Shown here piece by piece: positions 25,161-33,356 of a stretch of 37,635 bases of DNA (its first letter is position 1; each line of letters opens with the position of its first letter). Source of the DNA: Parvularculaceae bacterium (GTDB lineage Bacteria > Pseudomonadota > Alphaproteobacteria > Caulobacterales > Parvularculaceae). Both the position numbers and the translations under genes were made by a program. The notes under the pieces were generated by a model, which saw only the letters and a list, made by a program, of their open reading frames with translations, was not told the origin of the DNA and did not search any database. The stretch spans positions 1 to 37,635 of the forward strand of contig JAJFFW010000117.1 of the NCBI GenBank assembly GCA_021776435.1, in the 5' to 3' direction.

Positions 25161-25355
25161 ATGTATGTGTGCATTTGTAACGCCTTGAAAGATAAAGAGC
25201 TTGAAGCGGCGGCCCGTGATAATTCGGGCACGGTTGCCGATGTCTTTCGTCGATGCGGACGCAAACCCCAATGCGGGAAATGTCTCCCTGAGATTGCGCA
25301 GATGATCGAAGATGCGCGCGATTTTGGTCAGCCATCCGCGCTCGCCGCCGAGTAA
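25161..25355 (+). CDS. bfd: Bacterioferritin-associated ferredoxin
   Basis: This 64-residue [2Fe-2S] protein of the BFD-like fold has its four cluster ligands at C4 and C6 (YVCICNAL) and C38 and C41 (QCGKCLPEI); C32 is additional. Bfd delivers electrons to bacterioferritin so that stored ferric iron is released as Fe2+. The gene sits 162 bases before bfr, behind a Fur-box-like promoter, and is followed by a weak hairpin, the typical arrangement for iron mobilisation under starvation. ATG 25161 has AAGGA about 11 bases upstream, a rather long spacing. Confidence 0.92.
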   Translation: MYVCICNALKDKELEAAARDNSGTVADVFRRCGRKPQCGKCLPEIAQMIEDARDFGQPSALAAE

Positions 25356-25370
25356 GATTCTCGCGCGAAG

Positions 25371-25408
25371 ATCCATCCCTGTTTTTCTCTGGATGGGTGT
25401 CATTTTTT
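25371..25408 (+). terminator. Weak terminator-like hairpin after bfd
   Basis: ATCCATCC (25371-25378) pairs with GGATGGGT (25391-25398) with one G-T pair and a 12-base loop; six T residues follow after four bases (25403-25408). The stem is modest and the T tract displaced, so partial termination is the most that can be claimed. Confidence 0.45.
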
Positions 25409-25420
25409 AGCCCTGTTCGC

Positions 25421-25458
25421 CTTATTTTTCGCAATTGCGAGTCGCTTGCAAAAATAAG
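25421..25458. promoter_or_regulatory. Inverted repeat between bfd and bfr, possible operator
   Basis: CTTATTTTT (25421-25429) and GCAA (25431-25434) pair with TTGC (25446-25449) and AAAAATAAG (25450-25458), giving a 13-pair dyad with one unpaired C. It lies about 60 bases before the bfr start. It could be an operator for an iron regulator or a structure in the bfr leader. It does not match the Fur box consensus. Confidence 0.5.
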
Positions 25459-25517
25459 CCTTGGTCCCGCGCGCGGATCATCTATTTTGGCGCAAGTCGT
25501 AAAGCATGGAGAGGTTT

Positions 25518-25997
25518 GTGAAGGGTGATTCAAAAGTTATTGAGCATCTCAATAAGGCGTTGAGGCTCGAACTGACCACCGTGAACCAGTATTTCCTTCA
25601 TGCACGGATGTATAAGAACTGGGGTTTCGAACGATTAGCAAAAAAAGAGTTTGACGAATCCATCGATGAGATGAAGCATGCGGATGAACTGATCGAACGC
25701 ATCCTCTTTCTCGAAGGACTCCCCAACGTACAAGATCTAAATAAGGTCTATATTGGCGAGACAGTCAAAGAGTGTCTGGAATGCGACCTTAAGGCCGAAA
25801 AGCACGCCCACCCGATCTATGTTGAGGCGATCGAATATTTCGAGCAGGCGCGAGATTATGTGAGCCGGGAACTTCTGACGCATATTCTAGAATCGGAAGA
25901 AGAGCATATCGATTTTCTTGAAACTCAACTTGAGCTAATCGATAAGATCGGCGCCCCTCGCTATATGCAGTCGCAGATGAAATCGGACGGCGATTAA
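25518..25997 (+). CDS. bfr: Bacterioferritin
   Basis: This 159-residue four-helix iron-storage protein assembles into a 24-subunit shell. With GTG 25518 as start, the di-iron ferroxidase ligands fall at E18, E51, H54, E94, E127 and H130 and the haem-binding Met at M52, the same numbers as in Escherichia coli Bfr. This strongly supports that start. GGAGAGG at 25508-25514 is the ribosome-binding site and overlaps the competing ATG at 25506. All ligands are present, so a working ferroxidase and haem-bridged dimer are expected. Bfd upstream is its partner for iron release; a Kazal lipoprotein follows after four bases. Confidence 0.96.
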   Translation: MKGDSKVIEHLNKALRLELTTVNQYFLHARMYKNWGFERLAKKEFDESIDEMKHADELIERILFLEGLPNVQDLNKVYIGETVKECLECDLKAEKHAHPIYVEAIEYFEQARDYVSRELLTHILESEEEHIDFLETQLELIDKIGAPRYMQSQMKSDGD

Positions 25998-26001
25998 AAT
26001 C

Positions 26002-26346
26002 ATGAAGCAATTTCTGGTTCTCGGAGTCATCTCGGCGGCCGTCTTTGGTTGCGCGGCGAATGATGACGACCAACCTGTGAAACCGGAAATTGGTGAAATT
26101 GGCGGTATGTGCGGTGGAATTGCGGGCTTTCCCTGCAATGATGAAGAGGCTTATTGTCATTTTGAACCGGGCGTTTGCACGAACGTTGCGGATGCCGCAG
26201 GGACCTGCACCAAGCGGCCTGACGTGTGTATCTCTGTCTACAGACCGGTTTGCGGATGCGACGGCAAGACTCATTCAAACTCCTGTAAGGCCGCTTCTCA
26301 CGGTGTCAGTGTCGCCTATGAAGGGGAATGCAAAGCGACTGAATAA
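26002..26346 (+). CDS. Kazal-type domain lipoprotein
   Basis: This 114-residue secreted lipoprotein has a signal of 16 residues with the lipobox-like VFGC (C17). A Cys-rich segment (MCGGIAGFPCNDEEAYC, then VCTN and GTC) is followed by a Kazal domain with the typical VCISVYRPVCGCDGKTHSNSCKAA and a final GEC. Kazal domains inhibit serine proteases in animals; bacterial lipoprotein versions are widespread but mostly uncharacterised. The Cys number and order are intact for disulfide formation in the periplasm or on the cell surface. The gene begins four bases after bfr and ends before a good terminator, so it is probably co-transcribed with the iron-storage gene. Confidence 0.87.
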   Translation: MKQFLVLGVISAAVFGCAANDDDQPVKPEIGEIGGMCGGIAGFPCNDEEAYCHFEPGVCTNVADAAGTCTKRPDVCISVYRPVCGCDGKTHSNSCKAASHGVSVAYEGECKATE

Positions 26347-26418
26347 GGCGCTTAACGTGGTTCCCGGGTGTGAAGCGAACGATCAAAAAATTATTTGATT
26401 CTGGATTCTATCCGACAC

Positions 26419-26456
26419 CTGAACGCGGCGTCTTATAAGGCGTTCAGCCTTTTTTT
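26419..26456 (+). terminator. Rho-independent terminator after the Kazal lipoprotein gene
   Basis: CTGAACGC (26419-26426) pairs perfectly with GCGTTCAG (26440-26447) around a 13-base loop, followed after two C residues by seven T residues (26450-26456). It closes the bfr-Kazal unit. The rest of the 259-base gap to lpxL, which ends at 26606 on the other strand, shows no gene I can support. Confidence 0.8.
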
Positions 26457-26605
26457 CAGAAAGTTATCCCACCCCATTCGGGGGGCTTTAAGATGAGCGG
26501 ATGTTTCTGTTCTTACACCCGTTCATTTGCGCTTATATGCTTGTAAAGCCATATCAGCAGATAAGCCGTCGCCGCCGCTCCAGTATTTGGGGGGGCTTCG
26601 CGGGC

Positions 26606-27565
26606 TTACGACTTTTTCGGCCAGCGGCGGTGAAGCCAAAGCCATTGACCGGGCCGGGCGCGAATATCACGTTCAAGGGCCTGGTTTATCCGTATCGTGA
26701 GGTCTTTGACGTCTTTTGTCATATTGCCGCTGGGCGTGAAATCGATGGGTTCACCCATGGAGGCATGAAACTGCACTCCGTCTTTACGTTCGACACTCGC
26801 AGGGATGACGGGTGCATTAAACCGCAACGAGAGACGCGCGGCTGCTTGCGCCGTCATCGCTTCACGTCCGAGGAAGGGAACGGAAATTCCTTCATTCAAT
26901 TTTTGATCGACGAGCATGGCGATCGAACGCCCCCCTTTGAGGGTTTCCACCAATGCCCTGGCACCGCGCTTATCTTTTGGTATTTGCCAGCGGGTTGTAA
27001 CTTCAGCGCGACGTTTGATGATCAATTCATCCACCAACGGATTATTGGCGGCGCGGTAGACAACAGCGAGATCGATTCCGGCGCTGTGTGCGACAATCGA
27101 CAAGACTTCCCAATTGGCGAAATGTCCGGAAACAAAAATCACCGGTCCGGCGCCAGCAGCGATTTCTCTCAGTTTCTTTTCGCCCGTGACCTCGACACGC
27201 CCGCCGTCCTGGAATGGTTTAAGCTTTTTCAAAAAGGCGAATTCGGCTGCCGTGCGGCCAAGGTTTTCCCAAACCTCTCTTGTTGTCCGGCTGATTTTTT
27301 CTTCATCCCAGTCTGGAAAAGCCAATCGCAAGTTTTCTTCGGCCCTGCGCGATATGCCTCGAAGCAAAGGGCCGACACGTCTCGTAAACCCTCCGGCAAT
27401 CGCCGAAGCGCGCTCAATGCCCAAGGGCTGAAAGGCTGCGAAAAGACCCCGTATAAGAATATATTCAAACCGATAGGCGAGCGTAATGGGCCGGTTCGAA
27501 CGGCGTTCAGGCAGTTTTATTTCAAATTGGTTTTTCGCGTCTTTTTCTGTCTCGCGGGTTTGCAT
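26606..27565 (-). CDS. lpxL: Lipid A late acyltransferase (LpxL/HtrB family)
   Basis: This 319-residue inner-membrane-associated acyltransferase has the catalytic HX4E motif at H148-E153 (SGHFANWE), then VYRAANNPLVDELI, SIAMLVDQKLNEGISVPFLG (the VPFxG block) and a C-terminal PGQWLWLHRRW, as in LpxL/LpxM proteins. The family adds secondary acyl chains to Kdo2-lipid IVA. A hydrophobic segment around residues 35-55 may be the membrane contact. Its start is two bases from the lpxK stop, and it is the last gene of the DUF374-waaA-lpxK-lpxL operon. Whether it transfers laurate, myristate or a very-long-chain acyl group cannot be told. Confidence 0.93.
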   Translation of the reverse strand: MQTRETEKDAKNQFEIKLPERRSNRPITLAYRFEYILIRGLFAAFQPLGIERASAIAGGFTRRVGPLLRGISRRAEENLRLAFPDWDEEKISRTTREVWENLGRTAAEFAFLKKLKPFQDGGRVEVTGEKKLREIAAGAGPVIFVSGHFANWEVLSIVAHSAGIDLAVVYRAANNPLVDELIIKRRAEVTTRWQIPKDKRGARALVETLKGGRSIAMLVDQKLNEGISVPFLGREAMTAQAAARLSLRFNAPVIPASVERKDGVQFHASMGEPIDFTPSGNMTKDVKDLTIRINQALERDIRARPGQWLWLHRRWPKKS

Positions 27566-27567
27566 CG

Positions 27568-28614
27568 TTACGCTCCGCTTATCCGACGTTTCTTGTCCAG
27601 AACATCCAGAACTTTTTCAACAAGCAAATCTGTCTTATCGCAATACATAGCGACTGGTAATGTTCGGATGCCCTCACGTTGGTCGACTGACAGGCGCGTG
27701 AAATCTTTTTCTGTTGTGATAAGGTCAGCATTTTTCTCGCGCGCTTGCAGACGCATCCTCTTTAGATGGTTTGGTGAAAGACGGTGGTGGTCAGGAAATG
27801 CAAAGCGTTCCACGACCTCAAACCCCTGCGTTTTCAGAAGCGCAAAAAACCGGTGCGGCTGGCCGATGCCGCAAAACGCAACAACCCGGCCAGGAGGGCT
27901 GTTATTTGGATTATTTGTTACTTCGTCTGCCTCAGTTGTGATGGTTGGTTCGAGCCAAACGCGCAGCGAAGGTCGATCTTTCGCCAATGATTTCGTTTCT
28001 GGTGAAACGACAGTCTCGCGATTTTCAACAACGAACGCCACAAGATCCGCGCGTCTAACTGCCCGCGATAAAGGTTCGCGCAAGGGTCCGGCGGGAAAAA
28101 TACGACCGTTTCCCTGGGGGTCGGCGGCGTTGAGGAGGAGGATTGAAAAAGATTTTTCGATGGAGAAATTCTGATAGCCATCGTCCATGATGATGAAATC
28201 GGCTCCTGCTGTCACGGCGGCTTGAACGCCAGCCGCACGGTTGCGGGCAAGCCATGTCGGTCCTTTAGATGCGAGAAGCAAAGGTTCATCTCCGACTTCA
28301 TCGGAACTGTGCAGCGAGGGGTTAATCTGCATTGGACCCGACGCCCGTCCGCCATATCCCCGGGTCAGAAATGTTCCCGTCATGACCTTTTCAGCGAGCA
28401 GGGCGTGCAACATGAGGGCGAAGGGTGTCTTGCCGACGCCGCCGAGAGTTGCATTTCCAATACAAATAACAGGAACAGGCGAGCAGGCCGATTTTGCGCG
28501 ATGGGCTGATAGGCGTTGAATGGCGTCATAAATGGCTGCTACTGGTGAAAGTCCTGCAGCGAGAAAGCGCGCCGCCAGTGAAGATGAGCGCCAGAACCAG
28601 GGCTCATCTATCAT
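27568..28614 (-). CDS. lpxK: Tetraacyldisaccharide 4'-kinase
   Basis: This 348-residue membrane-associated kinase phosphorylates the lipid A disaccharide precursor to lipid IVA. It has the LpxK P-loop GNATLGGVGKTPFALML (from about residue 53), FLTRGYGGR, DDGYQNFSIEKS with its Asp pair, and PAGPLREPLSRAVRRAD. A short hydrophobic N-terminal region (about 12-30) is the expected membrane anchor. The start overlaps the waaA stop as ATGA, so translation is coupled. All key regions are present and the length is usual. Confidence 0.94.
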   Translation of the reverse strand: MIDEPWFWRSSSLAARFLAAGLSPVAAIYDAIQRLSAHRAKSACSPVPVICIGNATLGGVGKTPFALMLHALLAEKVMTGTFLTRGYGGRASGPMQINPSLHSSDEVGDEPLLLASKGPTWLARNRAAGVQAAVTAGADFIIMDDGYQNFSIEKSFSILLLNAADPQGNGRIFPAGPLREPLSRAVRRADLVAFVVENRETVVSPETKSLAKDRPSLRVWLEPTITTEADEVTNNPNNSPPGRVVAFCGIGQPHRFFALLKTQGFEVVERFAFPDHHRLSPNHLKRMRLQAREKNADLITTEKDFTRLSVDQREGIRTLPVAMYCDKTDLLVEKVLDVLDKKRRISGA

Positions 28615-29924
28615 TTTGCGGGCGTTTCTTCAGGCATATGGGCCAGCAATGCGTCACAAATTTCAACAAGCACGCGTTCAGCGCTTTCGTTAGCAGCGTG
28701 GCGCGCAGTGTGCGCCATCGTGTTTCGCGTTTTCTGATCAGTCAATAGGCGTCGCACCGCTGTTGCCAACTCCCGGTCGTTACGGATGAGTGCAGCGCCG
28801 CCGGCGCTCCGCATATCGCCATAGGTTTCCACAAAGTTAAACGTATGCGGACCATGTAAAATTGCGGTGCCCAGGCGTGCCGGTTCAAGAGGGTTATGCC
28901 CTCCTTTCGGATTAATGCCGCCCCCGACGAATGCAATGTCGTTCACCCGATAGAAAAGGCCAAGCTCGCCGAGCGTATCCGCGAGATATATATCCGTCGA
29001 AGAATGTATCAATTCATGCTTCGAGCGCCGCGTAACATTGAGACCCGCCTCTTGGGCAAGCATCGTAACTTCTGCGCCGCGCTCGGGATGGCGTGGTGCA
29101 TTGAACGTCAAAATGTTCGGAAAATCAGATTTCAGGATCTGGTGCGCTTTAAAAACGATTTCCTCTTCACCTGGATGTGTGCTCGCGGCGAGCCATATTG
29201 GGCGATCGTTGATTTGATCGTTGAGGATTTTGATTTCATTTTCATCAGCGGGTAATGGCGGCGCTGCATTCTTCAAATTGCCGAACATCAAGACCCGAGA
29301 GTTTGATAACGCTTCCAGTCGATCCGCATTCTGATGGTCTTGTGCGATTATGAGGTCGAAAGCCGAGAGCAAATGTGAAATGGTCTTTGGTTTTCGGGAC
29401 CATTCGCTAAAGGATTTTGGCGACACCCGCCCATTGACGACGGCCATAAACTTCACCCGCCGCCGGGCTTCGATAATCAGATTCGGCCAGAATTCTGATT
29501 CGACGAAAAACGCCGCTTGCGGGTGCCAGTGCTCGAGAAACGAATTCACATAATGTGGGTGATCGAGCGGAATGAACTGATGGATTGCGCCTTCCGGCAA
29601 TCTCTCCTGCATGAGTTTTGCCGAGGTCACGGTACCCGTCGTAATGAGGAACTTTATATCGGGTCGGCGGTGACGGAGCTGTTTGACGAGGGGCAGTACT
29701 GAAAGAGATTCGCCAACGCTTGCGCCGTGTATCCACACGAGTGTTCCCTCAGGCCGCGCCTGCCCGGCGATGCCTTGTCGTTCAGTGATACGGGTCGGGT
29801 CTTCCTTACCGGCTTTCAACCGTTTTTGCAGTATCAACGACGCCACTGCGCCCGCGCCCCGACTAAAGGTGCGATAAAATTTCAGCCCCAAAGGCTCGTG
29901 AGGAATTGCGGCGTTCTGCGTCAT
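28611..29924 (-). CDS. waaA: 3-deoxy-D-manno-octulosonic acid (Kdo) transferase
   Basis: This 437-residue GT-B glycosyltransferase adds Kdo to lipid IVA. Family features are an N-terminal hydrophobic anchor (about 15-32), WIHGASVGE with the catalytic Glu E72, TTGTVTSAKLM, ESEFWPNLI, NGRVS, ASTHPGEEE, and the donor-site FVGGGINPKGGHNPLEPA block. The protein should sit on the inner face of the cytoplasmic membrane. It overlaps lpxK downstream and the DUF374 gene upstream by four bases each. The number of Kdo residues added is not predictable from sequence. Confidence 0.95.
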   Translation of the reverse strand: MTQNAAIPHEPLGLKFYRTFSRGAGAVASLILQKRLKAGKEDPTRITERQGIAGQARPEGTLVWIHGASVGESLSVLPLVKQLRHRRPDIKFLITTGTVTSAKLMQERLPEGAIHQFIPLDHPHYVNSFLEHWHPQAAFFVESEFWPNLIIEARRRVKFMAVVNGRVSPKSFSEWSRKPKTISHLLSAFDLIIAQDHQNADRLEALSNSRVLMFGNLKNAAPPLPADENEIKILNDQINDRPIWLAASTHPGEEEIVFKAHQILKSDFPNILTFNAPRHPERGAEVTMLAQEAGLNVTRRSKHELIHSSTDIYLADTLGELGLFYRVNDIAFVGGGINPKGGHNPLEPARLGTAILHGPHTFNFVETYGDMRSAGGAALIRNDRELATAVRRLLTDQKTRNTMAHTARHAANESAERVLVEICDALLAHMPEETPAK

Positions 29925-30646
29925 CTGTGCTCTTCAGGAATTTCGGGCGAGATGCGTCCGGCAAGTCTGTCGGCGGTCGCTGTTACCATTTTCAAAGCTG
30001 CTTCGAGTTCCTGTCGTTTCTCCTCAAGTTTTTCGGGGCTTTTGTCCGTCGGTGCTTCGATCGGCGGACCTCCTACGTAATAGCCCCGCGAAAAGGGCGC
30101 CGCCAAGAAAAACCTGTCCCAAGTCTTTAGAAACCATCCATTCGATGTCGAATAGGCGGTGGGTAGAATGGGCGCGCCCGAAAAGAACGACAGCTTGATA
30201 ACGCCTATTTGGGCTTTCATGCGTGGTCCACGCGGGCCGTCCGGCGTAATGCCGACGAAGGATCCATTTTTGAGTACGGCGATCATTTGCGTAAGCGCAG
30301 ACGCTCCGTTCTTGTCCTTGAACCGCTTTTTTGGATTTGCTGCGGATCCTCGAATGAATTCAACGCCGAAGGGTCTTACGCCCTTGGCGATGATTTCGCC
30401 ATCTCGATGGGCGGAAATCAGCATGAAGACGCGCTTTTGTGTTTGCTTGCGAACGTTTGCGCCCATCAACAGGCGATTGTGCCAGAACGCGAAAATTATA
30501 CCCGTATTCCGTTCAGCCAGGGCGTCATAATTCTCCTGGCCGACATAGGTCCACCGGGTGGTCGCGTGCACCAAGCGGATATAGGTCGAGACCAAAAAGC
30601 CCGCGATGAGGGTTACGACCTTACTCTTGACGATCCGTTTGAACAT
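29921..30646 (-). CDS. DUF374 lysophospholipid acyltransferase-like protein
   Basis: This 241-residue protein of the DUF374 family, related to LPLAT/LpxL acyltransferases, has an N-terminal hydrophobic segment (about 10-28), the FAFWHNRLL motif with a candidate catalytic His, GVEFIRGSAANPK, VGITPDGPRGPRM and a short C-terminal region. The family often sits beside waaA in alphaproteobacteria and has been linked to lipid A or phospholipid acylation; the precise substrate is not known to me. ATG 30646 is chosen, with AGGA 11 bases upstream; a TTG at 30673 would add nine residues. It is the first gene of the lipid A operon and diverges from the ABC exporter across about 130 bases, which should contain both promoters. 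Confidence 0.88.
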   Translation of the reverse strand: MFKRIVKSKVVTLIAGFLVSTYIRLVHATTRWTYVGQENYDALAERNTGIIFAFWHNRLLMGANVRKQTQKRVFMLISAHRDGEIIAKGVRPFGVEFIRGSAANPKKRFKDKNGASALTQMIAVLKNGSFVGITPDGPRGPRMKAQIGVIKLSFFSGAPILPTAYSTSNGWFLKTWDRFFLAAPFSRGYYVGGPPIEAPTDKSPEKLEEKRQELEAALKMVTATADRLAGRISPEIPEEHR

Positions 30647-30780
30647 CCGCAGGGGTTTCCTGTTGTCTGTCAATAGTTTGCGCGTAACGGACTGCTTGCA
30701 CAGTTGCGCGGCCGCCGCAATGATGGCCTTTCGCTGCGGGGCTTGGCTGTGCGGCGCTAACCCATGAGAAAGCCGGGACT

Positions 30781-32595
30781 GTGTCGAGCCCTACTCCCTG
30801 TGAGAGAACAGATCTGAAGCCAAGTGAACCCGGCGCAGCCTCAACATTTGCGTTGGCGGGGCGCCTTTGGCGCGATTATCTTTTGCACTATTGGCCACGG
30901 CTTTTGGCCTCTCTCCTCGCCATGAGTATCTACGCTGCCTCCACGGGTGCAATTCCGATGGGCATTGAATGGATCAATTCCGCTTTTTCCAACAATTCCG
31001 AACGGTTTAACGCTCAGGCGAAGGAGGTTCTTTTCTGGGGACCGGTTCTCGTGATCGGGCTGGGAGGTGTGAATGCGCTCGCTCAATATACCCAATCACG
31101 CTTAAACCTTGGGGCTGCGTTATCGGTCTTGAAGGATTTGCAAACGGCAATGTTCGCCCGGTTGATGTGTCTCGATTACGCCCAAGTGCGCGCCGACGCT
31201 TCTGGTCAAATCATATCACGGTTCACCAATGACGCACTTGTTCTTCGCGAAACGCTGACGCGCGCGGCTAACGCCATCCGGGATGTGCTGACTCTCGCCG
31301 GGCTGTGCGCGATTATGATCTACTATGATTGGGCGCTCTTTCTTGTCGTATTGATTGTGTACCCCCTGATCGGTTGGCCGGTTGCGCGGATTGGCAAATA
31401 TCTACGTCGAACATCGGCGCGAGCGCAGGATCAGGCGGGTGATGTGACCTCGTTGATCAGTGAAACTGTGACCGGCGCGCGTATGATCAAGACTTACGGC
31501 CTTGAAATGAATGAGCGTGCGCGTGCGGATGCGTCTTTTGAAAAACGTCTGAGCCTGCTCAAGAAAATAGCCTATATGCGCGCGTTAAATGAGCCGTTCA
31601 TTTTCTTTGTCGGATCAATAGCGCTCGGCGTTGTCGTCGCAGTGGTTGCCTTACGGGTGATGGCCGGCGCCATCGACGGCCCCCAATTCATCGCTTTCAT
31701 CGTCGCGTTGCTATTACTGTCACAACCCGCACGCGGGTTGGGCACGTTAAATGCCGTCGCGCAAGAAGGCTTTGCGGCGTTCGAACGCATGTTAGCGCTC
31801 ATTGATGCTGAGCCGCGTATTGTTGACAGACCTGGCGCAAATCCTCTGAAAATAAATGCCGGTGAGATTTCTTTCCGTGATGTTCAGTTTTCTTACGAAC
31901 AAGGAGTTGCGGCGCTCAATGGCTTCTCTCTCAACGTTCCGGCCGGCGCCATGGTAGCGATCGTCGGCGAGTCTGGTGCGGGAAAGACCACTGTATTCAA
32001 TTTGTTACCACGGCTCTACGAAGCCGATTCAGGTGAAATCCTGGTTGACGGTCAAAACATTCTGGAGACGACGCTTGCCTCCCTTCGTGATGCGATTGCG
32101 GTTGTCAGCCAGGATGCAATCCTATTCAACGACACCGTAAGGGCCAATATCGCGTTTGGTCAGATGCGCGCGGGAGATTCTGACATCGTCGAAGCGGCTA
32201 AAGCAGCGGTGGCGGATGAATTCATCCGGGCTTTGCCTGAGGGATATGATACGATCGTCGGTGAAGGTGGAGCCAACCTTTCTGGCGGTCAACGCCAGCG
32301 TATTGCCCTTGCTCGCGCTTTTCTGAAAGACGCACCCATTCTCCTTCTCGACGAAGCGACTTCCGCACTTGATGTGGAATCAGAAGTTAAGGTTCAAGCT
32401 GCGTTGGGTCGTCTTCAAAAAGGACGGACGACACTTGTCATCGCGCATCGGTTATCGACCGTCAAAAATGCCGATCTTATTGTAGTTATGGACAAGGGTC
32501 GGGTGATCGAACAAGGCAGCCATGACGCCCTGACGGCGCAAGGCGGCGTTTATTCCCGTCTTGCCTTATTACAGTTGCAAACGCCGGCCCGATAG
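30781..32595 (+). CDS. MsbA-like ABC transporter (fused permease-ATPase)
   Basis: This 604-residue half-transporter has an N-terminal ABC transmembrane domain (about 35-330, six hydrophobic segments) followed by an ATPase domain. The ATPase shows Walker A GESGAGKTT (396-404), signature LSGGQRQR (500-507), Walker B ILLLDEATSALD (from 520) and an H-loop AHRLSTV. It would work as a homodimer. Its position next to lipid A genes suggests it is the MsbA-type flippase that moves lipid A-core across the inner membrane, but related multidrug exporters look alike. GTG 30781 is the only start that keeps the whole N-terminus, and its ribosome-binding site is weak. Confidence 0.9.
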   Translation: MSSPTPCERTDLKPSEPGAASTFALAGRLWRDYLLHYWPRLLASLLAMSIYAASTGAIPMGIEWINSAFSNNSERFNAQAKEVLFWGPVLVIGLGGVNALAQYTQSRLNLGAALSVLKDLQTAMFARLMCLDYAQVRADASGQIISRFTNDALVLRETLTRAANAIRDVLTLAGLCAIMIYYDWALFLVVLIVYPLIGWPVARIGKYLRRTSARAQDQAGDVTSLISETVTGARMIKTYGLEMNERARADASFEKRLSLLKKIAYMRALNEPFIFFVGSIALGVVVAVVALRVMAGAIDGPQFIAFIVALLLLSQPARGLGTLNAVAQEGFAAFERMLALIDAEPRIVDRPGANPLKINAGEISFRDVQFSYEQGVAALNGFSLNVPAGAMVAIVGESGAGKTTVFNLLPRLYEADSGEILVDGQNILETTLASLRDAIAVVSQDAILFNDTVRANIAFGQMRAGDSDIVEAAKAAVADEFIRALPEGYDTIVGEGGANLSGGQRQRIALARAFLKDAPILLLDEATSALDVESEVKVQAALGRLQKGRTTLVIAHRLSTVKNADLIVVMDKGRVIEQGSHDALTAQGGVYSRLALLQLQTPAR

Positions 32596-32621
32596 GCATT
32601 CGTTCAGCGTCCAGGGGCGAG

Positions 32622-32651
32622 CCCTCTATTCTCGACCCCTCTATTCTCGAC
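32622..32651. repeat. Perfect 15-base tandem duplication at the phosphatase gene end
   Basis: CCCTCTATTCTCGAC occurs twice head to tail (32622-32636 and 32637-32651). The second copy contains the stop codon and last three codons of the phosphatase gene; the first lies just past it. It looks like a recent slippage duplication that did not alter the protein. Confidence 0.85.
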
Positions 32652-33336
32652 GAAGTATTTTTTCGGTCAACAACGTGCCCCACCATGATGCTATAAAAGT
32701 CTTTTTGATCGCTTGCGGATCATAATCCGTTTCGACCCAGTCAAAGAATGCATCAACCGAAGACAGGTCTATGCCTTTGCGTTCCGCATGATCCAGATAT
32801 TGTTGGAACGCATAATCAATGACACCGGTCTTGCCGTGCTTTACGTGCCCGTATTTGAACGAGAGTTGTTCCAACGCTTCATTAAGCGGTACGCCTTTGT
32901 GGAAGAAACGGAACAATGTCGCCATCAAGCCAGCCCGGTCTGCACCGGATTTACAGTGCATCACAGCCGGATATTGAATTTCGTTGAACAGTTTTTGCGC
33001 ACCGTGCAGCACTTCTTTAGACGGCGCCTCACGCGAAAATACGCGGAAGGTGACGAGGGTAAGATCAAGGCGTTCGCAGGTTTCTTCTTCGAGGCGATAA
33101 TATCCGTTTGGCTGATCCCCACGCAGATTGATGACCGTTCGAATGCCCTGGTTCTTCCAACGCTTCAGACGGTAGGGGGAGGGTTGAAAACTCCGCCACA
33201 TCTGGCCGTGAGCAACTTCGTGCGTATTGTCATAGAACAGACGCACGAACCCATGATCGGCGAACATCAGCGATGACCAGGCGCGCCGCCGCCCGGCGCG
33301 TGTTTTTAGATCATCACGAGAAAAAACATCAGTCAT
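32641..33336 (-). CDS. Dual-specificity/tyrosine phosphatase family protein
   Basis: This 231-residue protein has the CX5R phosphatase signature HCKSGADRAG (C128, R134) and an upstream TVINLRGDQPNGYY block with a general-acid candidate, typical of bacterial atypical dual-specificity phosphatases. There is no signal peptide, so it is probably cytosolic. The substrate may be a phosphoprotein, phosphoinositide-like lipid or other phosphate ester; the sequence does not tell. It lies downstream of DUF4170 and pmbA on the same strand and converges on the MsbA-like gene, so a role linked to the cell envelope is conceivable but only by location. The C-terminal 60 residues are not part of the phosphatase core. 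Confidence 0.85.
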   Translation of the reverse strand: MTDVFSRDDLKTRAGRRRAWSSLMFADHGFVRLFYDNTHEVAHGQMWRSFQPSPYRLKRWKNQGIRTVINLRGDQPNGYYRLEEETCERLDLTLVTFRVFSREAPSKEVLHGAQKLFNEIQYPAVMHCKSGADRAGLMATLFRFFHKGVPLNEALEQLSFKYGHVKHGKTGVIDYAFQQYLDHAERKGIDLSSVDAFFDWVETDYDPQAIKKTFIASWWGTLLTEKILRRE

Positions 33337-33356
33337 GAGGGCTCACGCCTGGCGGG

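Noticed and set aside
25506-25517. ATG 25506 as bfr start
   Set aside because: It overlaps the ribosome-binding site, and GTG 25518 restores family residue numbering for every iron ligand.
26501-28174. Long plus-strand open frame of 557 codons
   Set aside because: It lies antisense over lpxL and lpxK, both with full family motifs; its translation shows no domain and is Arg/Ser/Phe-rich as expected for a mirror frame.
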